DNA of 64,000 nucleotides from Polaribacter sp. (GCA_029238315.1 JAQWGI010000016.1:1-64000); one strand, 5' to 3'; positions 19,663-29,294 are shown, numbered from the stretch's first letter. Translations and numbers: made by a program. The notes: a model not told the origin generated them from the letters alone.

Positions 19663-19698
19663 ATCAAAATAATTTGCTGTAAAGATAACTTTTTATTG

Positions 19699-20412
19699 TT
19701 ACATATTTTTTAGTTTCTTTAATACAATATCTTTATATTTTCTACTAATCGGAATTGCTTTTTGATTCACTTCTACCCACTCATTTGTATAAGAATCGAT
19801 GCTTTTTAAAGAAACGATATAAGATCTATGAACTCTTAAAAAATGTTGTGAAGGCAATTTTGCTTCCACATTTGTAATGGTTTCTCTTGTAACAACTACA
19901 CTTTTATTGGTTGATATTTTTATGTAATCACTTAAGCTTTCTATAAATAAAATAGCATCGAAATTAATTTTCACCATTTTACGCTCAGAACGCACAAAAA
20001 AGAAATCAGCATTTACATTATTCGATGTTTCTTTTGTTTTTTCTTCAATTGAAATTGTATCAAAAAAAGTATTTACCGCTTCTAAAAAACGATCAAACGC
20101 GATTGGTTTTAATAAATAATCAACTGCTTTTAAATTAAATCCTTCAACAGCATAATCTCTATAAGCCGTTGTAAAAATAACTTTCGATTCTTTTCCAATC
20201 ATTTTTGCCAAAGACAAACCAGAAACTTCTGGCATGTTGATATCTAAAAAAAGCAAATCTATTTTTTGCGAATTAATTACCTCGAAAGCTTCCAACGCAT
20301 TTTTACAGCTTTTTATCAATTCTAAATTTGACACTTTTTCTATGAATGAAACCAATATTTCTCTTGCCATTGGTTCGTCATCAACAACAATACAGTTGAC
20401 TTTTTTACTCAT
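19699..20412 (-). CDS. LytTR-family response regulator
   Basis: Receiver domain VDDEPMAR..LLFLDINMPEVSGL; LytTR FLRVHRSYIVSL. Confidence 0.94.
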   Translation of the reverse strand: MSKKVNCIVVDDEPMAREILVSFIEKVSNLELIKSCKNALEAFEVINSQKIDLLFLDINMPEVSGLSLAKMIGKESKVIFTTAYRDYAVEGFNLKAVDYLLKPIAFDRFLEAVNTFFDTISIEEKTKETSNNVNADFFFVRSERKMVKINFDAILFIESLSDYIKISTNKSVVVTRETITNVEAKLPSQHFLRVHRSYIVSLKSIDSYTNEWVEVNQKAIPISRKYKDIVLKKLKNM

Positions 20413-21478
20413 TAGATTTTGTTTTTAAACCATCAATAGTAATTCGCAACTGAATTTTGAATTGATTCTCTTTTGCTTCTAAAATTAATTGATGTGCATT
20501 TGGATACAACATTTCTAATCTTTTTTGAATGTTTTCTAACCCGATCCCTTTTCGTTGATTTTCTTCATTTGATGATGAATTTGTAATTTCAAAAATCAAC
20601 ATATTATTTTCAATGGATAAATTCATGGCAACCTCCAACTTCTCTGCAACAATTTTACCATGTTTAAAACTGTTTTCTAAAAACGGAATTAACAACATGG
20701 GCGCAATCTGAACATCTGCATTTATATTTTCTTTCTGAAAAGAGACATTTAAAGTATCATGAAATCGCATTTCCTCTAAAGAAATATAATCTTCTAAATG
20801 ATTGACTTCATCTTGAATATTTACCGTTGGCTTATCAACTTGATATAAAATATAATCTAATAAATTAGACAATTTTAAAATCATTTCTGGCGCTTCATCT
20901 TTCTTTTTCAAAGCAAAACCATAAATGGTATTTAACGAATTGAACAAGAAATGGGGATGAATTTGCATTTTCAAAAACTTAAGCTCTTGTTCTTTAATTT
21001 GTAATTGCGCTTGTAAAATTTTATTCTCTAAAGTTTTGTTTCTCTCCAAAGATTTGTAATTATGTGACAATATTTTAACCACACTTGCTATTACAATAAT
21101 CAACAATACACAAACTAAAATCACAGCAGCACTTTTTGTTAATGCAGGCATATTTTGATATTCTAGATTAAAGTAGAAAACAAAGCCAAACGCAACTGTC
21201 ATAAAAACACCACAAGTAATAAAAACACTAGCATAAACAGTATATAATACAAATTCTTTGTATTTCTTTTTCAACAAATAATTCGGAATTAATTCATATA
21301 CAAAAACATAAGAAGCAACAACAGAAACAACACTTAACAATGTTGAAAACCAAAATATAAATTGCGTATTTGAAGTACCAACGCTAAAGAATATTTTAAA
21401 GAAAAACCAGACAATCAACCAAAAACAAATATGTAAAATACTTTGTTTTAAAAAATGTAAGAAATTTTTATTCATCAA
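20405..21478 (-). CDS. LytS/YehU-type sensor histidine kinase
   Basis: His_kinase motif MQIHPHFLFNSLNTIY; 8-nt overlap with LytTR gene. Confidence 0.94.
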   Translation of the reverse strand: MMNKNFLHFLKQSILHICFWLIVWFFFKIFFSVGTSNTQFIFWFSTLLSVVSVVASYVFVYELIPNYLLKKKYKEFVLYTVYASVFITCGVFMTVAFGFVFYFNLEYQNMPALTKSAAVILVCVLLIIVIASVVKILSHNYKSLERNKTLENKILQAQLQIKEQELKFLKMQIHPHFLFNSLNTIYGFALKKKDEAPEMILKLSNLLDYILYQVDKPTVNIQDEVNHLEDYISLEEMRFHDTLNVSFQKENINADVQIAPMLLIPFLENSFKHGKIVAEKLEVAMNLSIENNMLIFEITNSSSNEENQRKGIGLENIQKRLEMLYPNAHQLILEAKENQFKIQLRITIDGLKTKSNE

Positions 21479-21684
21479 TGTAAAAGAAACAAAAAATACC
21501 GTTTTAATGCATAAATATAGACGATTTTCAGTTTATGATAGGCTAAATACAAGTTTTGTACTGCATTTGCAAAAAAGGAACTAATCTGGTTAAAACTGTT
21601 TGAATTTCTTAATTTGGTCGTTTATAAATATTTACAACTACCTTTATAAAATAAATTAGCATTGAATTTAAAAACTAAAAAATC

Positions 21685-22026
21685 ATGAATTTATTACAAG
21701 AAGGAGGATCAACATTTATGTATCCAATACTAATCTTATTAATTGTTTCTATTGTCTTAATTATTAAAGGAGTCAAAAGTAATACAGAAAAGAATTTAAA
21801 TCTTTTAAAAGCTATTAGCCTTTTTGTATTAGTCTTTGGATTTCTAGGGTTTACAATTGGCTTAATAGGCGCTTTAGATACTATTGTTAGTGTTAATGGA
21901 GATATTGCTCCTCAAATTTTAGCTAGCGGTTTTAAAGTAGGAATTCTTCCTCCAACTTTTGGCATGTTTACTTTTTTAGTTGGACGAGCCGGAGTTATTG
22001 CATTAATTGGAATGAAAAAAGAATAA
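21685..22026 (+). CDS. small MotA/TolQ/ExbB-like membrane protein
   Basis: Three TM segments; GFLGFTIGLIGALDTI. Confidence 0.6.
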   Translation: MNLLQEGGSTFMYPILILLIVSIVLIIKGVKSNTEKNLNLLKAISLFVLVFGFLGFTIGLIGALDTIVSVNGDIAPQILASGFKVGILPPTFGMFTFLVGRAGVIALIGMKKE

Positions 22027-22046
22027 ATCTTTTTTTCGAAAAAATT

Positions 22047-22083
22047 AAAATACCTGTTTCATTCATTTGAAATAGGTATTTTT
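22047..22083 (+). terminator. rho-independent terminator
   Basis: aaaatacctgtttca-ttcatt-tgaaataggtattttt. Confidence 0.8.
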
Positions 22084-22088
22084 GTTGT

Positions 22089-22322
22089 ATGAATAGAAAA
22101 CTAAAACTCATTTGGGATTTTAAAGGTGAAGACGGATTAGAAACCGCCAAACATCATTGCATTCATTTAAAAGAATTTGCAACTGCAGAAAACCTACATT
22201 ATTACGAAATAAATTACACAGAAATTAACGAGTTTCATAGCATTGCTTTTGTTACCGTTGATGAGGTTGATATGAAAACATATCGTGACGCTTTAAAGCC
22301 ACATAGAGGAGAATTGGGGTAA
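22089..22322 (+). CDS. hypothetical protein (77 aa)
   Basis: ORF with coding-like composition. Confidence 0.6.
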   Translation: MNRKLKLIWDFKGEDGLETAKHHCIHLKEFATAENLHYYEINYTEINEFHSIAFVTVDEVDMKTYRDALKPHRGELG

Positions 22323-22372
22323 TTTTTTGTAAGTTTACTGTAAAGACATTAGATCAATTAGGATCCCTAACT

Positions 22373-22942
22373 ATGAAAAAGACATGTATCGTTTTAATAT
22401 TGAGTTTAATTTTTATAAACTTATGCAAAGCCCAAAAAAAATCTCCTAAAGTAAATACTAATTTTAATAAAGAGTTTCGAAAAAACATAAAAAGTTTTTC
22501 TGGAAAGTTTAGCAAATCAAAATATAAAGATTTTAAAAAAATCTTAGAAAGAGAATTAGACACAATAATTCCTGAAGGCAAAACTATTATCATTCATTAT
22601 AACCAAAAAGCTCCCAATTGTCCAATAAAAAGAAAATACCTGCCAGGTGTTACAAAAAACAAAATTAGAATTTCTTCAAGCATTAGTTCTAAATACAATG
22701 CCGTTGATTTTTTTGTATATTCAAAAGATACTTATCATAAAGATTTTTTTCAAAATAATAAAAACTACATTTTAGATTCTGGATATTTTTACAAAGCAAT
22801 ATTTACGCTTCATAAAATTTGTTCAGCTTTTTTAGTTTTAAAACCTAATGGTGAAATTTTAAAGCATTATGATGCAGACTACTTTAGTCAAATGGGTGAC
22901 TTTTTAAAAAGTTCAATTAAAATAAAACCCAAAAAAGAGTAA
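22373..22942 (+). CDS. hypothetical secreted protein
   Basis: Signal peptide MKKTCIVLILSLIFINLCKAQ. Confidence 0.65.
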   Translation: MKKTCIVLILSLIFINLCKAQKKSPKVNTNFNKEFRKNIKSFSGKFSKSKYKDFKKILERELDTIIPEGKTIIIHYNQKAPNCPIKRKYLPGVTKNKIRISSSISSKYNAVDFFVYSKDTYHKDFFQNNKNYILDSGYFYKAIFTLHKICSAFLVLKPNGEILKHYDADYFSQMGDFLKSSIKIKPKKE

Positions 22943-22943
22943 T

Positions 22944-24155
22944 CTAATTTTCAGCAATTGCTTTTGCACAAATAAAACCGCCAGTCCAAGCATTTTGAAA
23001 ATTAAATCCGCCAGTAACGGCATCAATATTTAGCATTTCGCCTACAAAGAATAAATTGTTGTGTTTTCTACTTTCAAAACGTTTAAAATTAATTTCTTTT
23101 AAATCAATTCCGCCAGCCGTTACAAACTCCTCTTTAAAGGTGCTTTTTCCGTTTGCATTGAACAATCCTTTTGTGAGTTGATTCGCTAATTTATCAATGT
23201 GATTATTGCTTAAATCTGCCCATTTAAAGTTTTCTGTAATTTCAGAGGCAATAACCAAACGCTCCCATAATCTTCTTGGAATTTCAGTAAATGGTGATTT
23301 TAGAATCACTTGTTTTTTTGGTTGCTTCTTTTTTAAATTCAACAACACATTTACAATTTTATCTGTTGGTCTCGATAGCCAGTTTACTTCAACATTATAT
23401 TGATAACTTTTCTCAGCTAAAATTCGCGCACCAAAAGCTGATAATTTTAAAACTGCAGGTCCGCTCATTCCCCAATGCGTAATCAATAAAGGCCCTGATG
23501 ATTCTAATTTTGTTCCAATAATATTTACCGTTGCATTCGGAACCGAAATTCCTAATAAATCAACAATGCGTTTGTCTTTAATATTAAACGTAAACAAAGA
23601 CGGAACAGGTTCTACAATTGTATGCTCTAAGTTTTTTGCCAATTCCCAAGCTTTATTAGAACTACCAGCAGCAACCACTAATTTATCAGCAATAAACGTT
23701 TCATTTTTTGTATTGATTTTCCATTGATTATTCTCTTTTTCAATAGAAGTTACTCCATGATTTTTTAACACTTTAATTCCGAGTGTAGCAACAGCTTTTT
23801 CAAAACAATCAATAATTGCTTGACTTGTATTTGCTTCTGGAAAAACACGATTGTCAGGTTCTATTTTTAACGGAACACCTCTATCATCAAACCATTCAAA
23901 AGTATCGCCAGTCATAAAAGTATGAAAAGGGCCAAGTAATTCTTTTTCTCCTCTTGGATAAAATTTTACCAATTCTTTTGGCTCAAAACAAGCATGCGTA
24001 ACATTACAGCGTCCGCCTCCAGAAATTTTTACTTTTTGCAGAACTTCTTTTCCTTTTTCAAGAATGATAATGTCTAAATCTGGATTTTGTTCTTTGGCAT
24101 TTATCGCCGTAAAAAAACCTGCTGCTCCTCCTCCAATAATTACTACTTTATTCAT
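22944..24155 (-). CDS. NAD(P)/FAD-dependent oxidoreductase (HI0933/YhiN-like)
   Basis: GGGAAGFFTAI; KISGGGRCNVTH; AVTGGFNFQNAWTGGFICA. Confidence 0.92.
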   Translation of the reverse strand: MNKVVIIGGGAAGFFTAINAKEQNPDLDIIILEKGKEVLQKVKISGGGRCNVTHACFEPKELVKFYPRGEKELLGPFHTFMTGDTFEWFDDRGVPLKIEPDNRVFPEANTSQAIIDCFEKAVATLGIKVLKNHGVTSIEKENNQWKINTKNETFIADKLVVAAGSSNKAWELAKNLEHTIVEPVPSLFTFNIKDKRIVDLLGISVPNATVNIIGTKLESSGPLLITHWGMSGPAVLKLSAFGARILAEKSYQYNVEVNWLSRPTDKIVNVLLNLKKKQPKKQVILKSPFTEIPRRLWERLVIASEITENFKWADLSNNHIDKLANQLTKGLFNANGKSTFKEEFVTAGGIDLKEINFKRFESRKHNNLFFVGEMLNIDAVTGGFNFQNAWTGGFICAKAIAEN

Positions 24156-24166
24156 TTTTTTATAAA

Positions 24167-24186
24167 CCTCTCGACTGCGCTCGAGG
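24167..24186. repeat. hairpin repeat, constant-loop family
   Basis: cctctcgactgcgctcgagg; reverse complement identical to 51481-51500. Confidence 0.85.
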
Positions 24187-24209
24187 AGACATTTTAAAAA
24201 GTGATTGTC

Positions 24210-24231
24210 AGGTCGAGCGCAGTCGAGACCT
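24210..24231. repeat. hairpin repeat, constant-loop family
   Basis: aggtcgagcgcagtcgagacct, arms AGGTC/GACCT. Confidence 0.85.
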
Positions 24232-24241
24232 ATTCAATTTA

Positions 24242-25207
24242 TTATAGAATCATTTTAGAATAAGGAAGAATGGTTTCAAATCCTTTTTGTTTAAAATACT
24301 TTGGCGTGTCTTCGTTTCCTGTTACTAAAACAAAATCTCCGCCCCAAGCTCCCAAACTTTTTACAGCTCCGAAATAATCAGAAAAGAGCTCTTCTTTTAC
24401 AGGATTTAATTGAATGATTGAAGCTATAATACGTTCATGTTCTTCAATTATATTTTCTAAATTCTTAACTGAAGTTGCATTCACAAATTCGTTTGAAAGA
24501 TTTGAAATCTCAGCGATGTCATCCTGAGCCGTGTCGAAGGATCTTTTTGATTGATACTCTTTGTATTTTTGAATCCCTTCTCTACTATTTTGCTTTTTAT
24601 TTAAGTGCACAAAAAACAATTCTTCTTTAAAACTCGGATTAAATTCTACTTGATTTACAATTGGCATTTGACTTCGACTACGCTCAGTCACCTTTTCTAA
24701 TTGATAAAGAATTGGTGAGTCATTTTGCGCACAAGCAATGTCATAACCACTTCCAGAAAATGCATTCCATAGTAACTTATAAGCATCAACATTTGCCCAA
24801 GAAGCAATATTATTTATTAAGGTTGATGAACTTCCTAGCCCCCAATTTCTTGGGAATGTTAAATTTGTTTTCACTACAAAACCAGCATTAACTTGTAAAA
24901 AATCTTGATTTAACTTTCTAGCTTCGTTTACTATTCTCTGCAACGTTTCTGCAATAAACTCTGCACTTCCTTCAACATCAGAATTAAAAGTTGCATTTTT
25001 CAAACGTAGTTTTGGCAAATCGAAAACTGCTTCGAACCAACAATCTCCAGTCTCAGTGAAGCTTCCCCAAATTAATTGGGGTTCTTGTATTTTTTTAATT
25101 ATTAAATCTTGTCCAAATGTTGTAGGAACAGCCAAAGATTTTGCGCCATCCAGCACAACATACTCTCCAGTTAATAATAATTTTCCGTTGCTGTAAAATC
25201 TATTCAT
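24242..25207 (-). CDS. GYDIA-family GHMP kinase, candidate isoprenoid/mevalonate-pathway kinase
   Basis: LLLTGEYVVLDGA; NWGLGSSSTLI; GSGYDIACA; adjacent to HMG-CoA reductase. Confidence 0.88.
   Translation of the reverse strand: MNRFYSNGKLLLTGEYVVLDGAKSLAVPTTFGQDLIIKKIQEPQLIWGSFTETGDCWFEAVFDLPKLRLKNATFNSDVEGSAEFIAETLQRIVNEARKLNQDFLQVNAGFVVKTNLTFPRNWGLGSSSTLINNIASWANVDAYKLLWNAFSGSGYDIACAQNDSPILYQLEKVTERSRSQMPIVNQVEFNPSFKEELFFVHLNKKQNSREGIQKYKEYQSKRSFDTAQDDIAEISNLSNEFVNATSVKNLENIIEEHERIIASIIQLNPVKEELFSDYFGAVKSLGAWGGDFVLVTGNEDTPKYFKQKGFETILPYSKMIL
24514..24543. repeat. hairpin repeat inside GHMP kinase CDS
   Basis: gatgtcatcctgagccgtgtcgaaggatc; encodes RSFDTAQDDI. Confidence 0.75.
24669..24690. 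repeat. hairpin repeat inside GHMP kinase CDS
   Basis: tgacttcgactacgctcagtca; encodes VTERSRSQ. Confidence 0.85.
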
Positions 25208-25550
25208 TTTTGTTATTGGTATTCTCGGTGGCTGAGCGTAGTCGAAGCCACTCTTTATAATTACTCGAATTCATGCATTCAGAAAACTTTGGTAAATCTT
25301 CATATTTTTCTTCGATTATAGCAATTTTCTTATTTCTACTCCAACCTTGAATTTGTTTTTCTCTTTTAAAAGCTTCTTGAACTCTAGTGAATTTCTCGAA
25401 ATAAACTAACTTTATTGGCAATCTCTTCTTAGTATGATTTGCGCCTAATCCATTTTGATGTTGTTGAATTCGTTTATCTAAATCAATTGTACTTCCTGTA
25501 TAAAAACTCCCATCAGAACATTCCAAAATATAAACATACCCAACTTTCAT
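25200..25550 (-). CDS. GIY-YIG single-domain nuclease (URI-like)
   Basis: GYVYILECSDGSFYTGSTIDLDKRIQQH; native start ATG at 25550; flanking translated residues come from repeats. Confidence 0.9.
   Translation of the reverse strand: MKVGYVYILECSDGSFYTGSTIDLDKRIQQHQNGLGANHTKKRLPIKLVYFEKFTRVQEAFKREKQIQGWSRNKKIAIIEEKYEDLPKFSECMNSSNYKEWLRLRSATENTNNKNE
25228..25251. repeat. left inverted hairpin flanking GIY-YIG gene
   Basis: gtggctgagcgtagtcgaagccac. Confidence 0.9.
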
Positions 25551-25568
25551 GATATTTTTTTTGACATT

Positions 25569-25592
25569 GTGGCTTCGACTTCGCTCAGCCAC
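25569..25592. repeat. right inverted hairpin flanking GIY-YIG gene
   Basis: gtggcttcgacttcgctcagccac; reverse complement matches left copy at 23/24. Confidence 0.9.
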
Positions 25593-25600
25593 CCGATAAG

Positions 25601-26875
25601 TTATTGATTTCTCAACTCATTAAACCTCTCAACAACTCCACTATGTGTTACCGTTTTATCTTCAAAATATGAAACCATTTGTTCTTTTTCAGTTGCTGTT
25701 GCCTCTAACTGATTTAAAATATTCATCAAATGCATTTTCATATGTCCTTGTTGAATTCCGCTTGTCGTCAACGCTTTTAAAGCTGCAAAGTTTTGAGCTA
25801 AACCTGCAGTTGCAATAATCTGCATCAACTCTTTTGCTGTTGGCTTTTGCATCATCTCTAAAGACAATTTTGCCATTGGATGCAAGGCTGTTAACCCTCC
25901 AACAGTTCCTAAAGCTAACGGAATCTCAATCCAAAATTTAAAAATACCATTGTCAATGGTACAATGTGTTAAACTACTATAACTTCCAGATTTTGCAGCA
26001 AAGGCATGCGCTCCTGCTTCAATTGCTCTAAAATCATTTCCGGTAGCTAATACAACAGCGTCAATTCCGTTCATTATCCCTTTGTTATGCGTAACCGCTC
26101 TGTAAGGCTCTACCGATGCAATTTTTACTGCTTGATAAAACTTCTTCGCAAATTCTTGTGGATCTTGACCACCTAATTCATCTATCTTACAAGAAACCGA
26201 GGCTTTTACGGTACAATTAGGAACGTAATTTGACAAAATACTCATTACAATTTCTATCTCATCATTTCTAAATTCTTTGGCAATTGCCTCTAAACACGAA
26301 TTGATAAAATTTGCGCCCATTGAATCTTTCGTTTCAAAAGTTACATGTAATTGATAGTAGTTTTCTAATTTATCAGTTTTGTTTTTTAATTCAATATCTA
26401 AAATTCCGCCGCCACGTTTTTCCATGTTTTTTGTGATGGAAGCCGTTGCTCTATATAAATTTTCTTTTTGCTTTTCAAAATAAGATTTCAACTCTTTTTC
26501 ATCACCCGAAAACATAAAGTGTACTTGCCCTATTTTTGTTGTAGAAATCACTTCTGCTTTAAAGCCACCGCGAGAACTCCAATATTTTGCAACTTTTGAA
26601 GCTGCTGCAACTACAGAACTTTCTTCTACAACCATCGGAACTACATAATCTTTATTATTAATTACAAAGTTGGGTGCAACTCCATAAGGCAAATAAAAAT
26701 TAGAAATGGTATTCTCAATAAAATCATCGTGTAATTGTTGCAATTTTTGATCTGCATTCCAATACTGCTGTAGTGTTTTTATTATTTCTGGCTGCGAATT
26801 AAAATAATTTTTAGACAACCAATCAATCTTTTCTTGCTTGGTTAATTTTGAAAACCCTGAAATAATTTTAGACAT
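25601..26875 (-). CDS. hydroxymethylglutaryl-CoA reductase (class II-like)
   Basis: MNGIDAVVLATGNDFRAIEAGAHAFA; ALGTVGGLTALHPMAKLSLEMM. Confidence 0.94.
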   Translation of the reverse strand: MSKIISGFSKLTKQEKIDWLSKNYFNSQPEIIKTLQQYWNADQKLQQLHDDFIENTISNFYLPYGVAPNFVINNKDYVVPMVVEESSVVAAASKVAKYWSSRGGFKAEVISTTKIGQVHFMFSGDEKELKSYFEKQKENLYRATASITKNMEKRGGGILDIELKNKTDKLENYYQLHVTFETKDSMGANFINSCLEAIAKEFRNDEIEIVMSILSNYVPNCTVKASVSCKIDELGGQDPQEFAKKFYQAVKIASVEPYRAVTHNKGIMNGIDAVVLATGNDFRAIEAGAHAFAAKSGSYSSLTHCTIDNGIFKFWIEIPLALGTVGGLTALHPMAKLSLEMMQKPTAKELMQIIATAGLAQNFAALKALTTSGIQQGHMKMHLMNILNQLEATATEKEQMVSYFEDKTVTHSGVVERFNELRNQ

Positions 26876-27062
26876 TGATTCTTTAATTTTAAGAAATACA
26901 AAGATAAATGAATGGAATGAAAATCTCCTTAATAATCAATATTTCTATCTTTTTTAAAAGGATTTTTGCTGATTTTTCCGTAAACTTGGCAAGATTTTTA
27001 CGAAAATCTGTTTCTTACAAATAGAAACAACTAAAACTAACATTAATACCAGAAATACAATT

Positions 27063-28604
27063 ATGGCAGATTCAGTAGCTACTCAGCACAACGAACCGCA
27101 AATGTTCGGGCATCCTAAAGGATTATTTTATTTATTCTTTGCAGAACTATGGGAACGATTTAGTTTCTACGGAATGCGAGCATTATTAACGCTTTACATG
27201 GTTGAAGAAATTTTTAAATCTTTATCTAACAGAGATTATGCAACTGCAGCTGTATACGCTTCTTATGGTTCCTTAGTATATGCATCTACCGTAATTGGTG
27301 GACAAATTTCTGATAAAATTTTAGGAATGCGAAGCTCCATTTTTTTAGGCGGAATTTTAATGGCTGTTGGTCATTTTGTTTTAGCTGTAGAAAATGATAT
27401 TGCTTTTTTTCTGGCTCTAGCCTTCATTATAGTTGGTAACGGCTTCTTTAAACCAAACATTTCTACGTTTGTTGGAGCACTATACAAAGATGGTGATGTA
27501 AGAAAAGATTCTGGTTTTACCATTTTTTATATGGGTATTAATATTGGTGGATGGGCCGCTCCGTTATTATGTGGTTGGCTTGCTCTAGAATATGGCTATC
27601 ATTATGGTTTTGGCTTGGCAGGAATTGGAATGCTAACAGGATTAATTTTCTTTTGGAGCGGGATTCAAAAAAATGTTTTTGGAGATAAAGGGATGCCACC
27701 AAACAAAGAAATCTACGAAAAGAAAACATTAGGTATTGCTCAAAAAACTTTTATCCCGATAGTAGCAACTCTTTGTGTGCCTTTAATTGCATATATTTTA
27801 GCTTCTTACAAATCAATTACAACAGAAGATACTTTTTTAATTGGAGAGAAAAATCTAGTTGGATTGATCTTTTTAGCTATTGGAATTTCAATTGCTGCTT
27901 ATCTAATTAAAATTTTAGCTAGCTTAGGCTCTGAACAACGTAAAAAATTAATTATGGCAATTTTAATTACATTTTTTATGACCATGTTTTGGGGTTTTCA
28001 TGAATTATCTGGATCTGTAATTACCTTGTTTGCCTCTAGAAATGTTGCATTAGAAGGTATTATGACGGCAGCTCAAACGAACTCTCTAAACTCTATGTTT
28101 ATCATTATCTTAGCAATTCCTATTTCTTTGCTTTGGGGATATTTATCTAAAAAGAACTTGAATCCAAGAACCCCTTATAAATTTGGTTTAGGATTACTTT
28201 TAGCCGGAGCAAGTTTTTATATTCTTTCTATTAGTGGTGCCAATGCAGATGAAAACGGAATGGTTCCTTTTGCTTATTTATTTATCATGTATTTTATTTT
28301 ATCAATCGGAGAATTATTTATGTCTCCTGTTGGATTGTCTAAAATCACAGATTTATCACCAAAAAAAATCGTGGCATTTATGATGGGAATTTGGTTCTTA
28401 TCTTCTGCTTATGCGTTTCAAATTGTTGGATTTATTGGAAAACAATTATCAATTGAAAGTACAGATGCAAATGTTGGTGGCTTAGATACTTTAGAAGTTT
28501 ACACAAACGGATTTCATTTAATTGCTATGTATGCAATTGGTGCAGGTGTAATTGTACTTTTATTTTCTCCTTTAATGAAAAAATTACTAGGAGACGTTCA
28601 TTAA
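27063..28604 (+). CDS. POT-family peptide MFS transporter
   Basis: FAELWERFSFYGMRALLTLYM; GNGFFKPNIS; 12-14 TM. Confidence 0.95.
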   Translation: MADSVATQHNEPQMFGHPKGLFYLFFAELWERFSFYGMRALLTLYMVEEIFKSLSNRDYATAAVYASYGSLVYASTVIGGQISDKILGMRSSIFLGGILMAVGHFVLAVENDIAFFLALAFIIVGNGFFKPNISTFVGALYKDGDVRKDSGFTIFYMGINIGGWAAPLLCGWLALEYGYHYGFGLAGIGMLTGLIFFWSGIQKNVFGDKGMPPNKEIYEKKTLGIAQKTFIPIVATLCVPLIAYILASYKSITTEDTFLIGEKNLVGLIFLAIGISIAAYLIKILASLGSEQRKKLIMAILITFFMTMFWGFHELSGSVITLFASRNVALEGIMTAAQTNSLNSMFIIILAIPISLLWGYLSKKNLNPRTPYKFGLGLLLAGASFYILSISGANADENGMVPFAYLFIMYFILSIGELFMSPVGLSKITDLSPKKIVAFMMGIWFLSSAYAFQIVGFIGKQLSIESTDANVGGLDTLEVYTNGFHLIAMYAIGAGVIVLLFSPLMKKLLGDVH

Positions 28605-28628
28605 AAAAATATTATTAACATTACTTTA

Positions 28629-28660
28629 CAAAAAGCACCATTTTATGGTGCTTTTTATTT
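28629..28660 (+). terminator. rho-independent terminator
   Basis: caaaaagcaccattttatggtgctttttattttt. Confidence 0.85.
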
Positions 28661-28663
28661 TTG

Positions 28664-28671
28664 TAAATTTG
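28664..28671 (+). promoter_or_regulatory. TAnnTTTG -7 element
   Basis: taaatttg, 25 nt upstream of thioredoxin-like ATG. Confidence 0.45.
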
Positions 28672-28696
28672 TTGCTTAGGTTTTGAGATATACAAC

Positions 28697-29218
28697 ATGA
28701 AAAAAATACTATTCTTCTTTATAATTACACTTGCATTACAAACAAATGCACAAGAAAAAGTAAACTGGCTTTCTTTTGAAAAAGCAATTGAAATCAATAA
28801 AACAAACCCAAAACCTTTATTAGTTTCTATTTATACAGATTGGTGCGGTTGGTGTAAAAAAATGTACAACGAAACGTATACAAATCCAGTAATTGCAAAG
28901 TATGTGAATGATAATTATCATGCTATAAAGTTAAACGGAGAAGGCAAAGAGCCAATTACTTATAAAGACTATACGTTTAAATACAATCAAGAAGGAAAAA
29001 GTAAATATCACGAATTGAGTGCCGCATTGCAAAACGGAAAATTAAGTTACCCAACAACAATTATCTTAAACAAAGAAGAACAATTGCTAGATCGAATTCC
29101 AGGATATTTACCAGCAAAAAAAATGGAAATGGTGTTGGCATTTTTTATAACAAAAGACCGAAAAGTAAAAAAATGGGATGATTTTGCAAAGAACTTCAAA
29201 AGTAATATAAAGGAATAA
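28697..29218 (+). CDS. thioredoxin-family protein
   Basis: Signal peptide; YTDWCGWCKKM. Confidence 0.92.
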   Translation: MKKILFFFIITLALQTNAQEKVNWLSFEKAIEINKTNPKPLLVSIYTDWCGWCKKMYNETYTNPVIAKYVNDNYHAIKLNGEGKEPITYKDYTFKYNQEGKSKYHELSAALQNGKLSYPTTIILNKEEQLLDRIPGYLPAKKMEMVLAFFITKDRKVKKWDDFAKNFKSNIKE

Positions 29219-29274
29219 GTTACTGCTTTTTTTCGCTTCAAACAAAATCAAGAACTTTAGCTTTTTAAATATTA

Positions 29275-29294
29275 GGTCTCGACTCCACTCGACC
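29275..29294. repeat. hairpin repeat, constant-loop family
   Basis: ggtctcgactccactcgacc, arms GGTC/GACC, loop variant. Confidence 0.7.

Noticed and set aside
25551-25592. N-terminal extension MAERSRSHNVKKNI of the GIY-YIG ORF
   Set aside because: It is translation of the flanking hairpin from a GTG; the ATG at 25550 starts the conserved domain.
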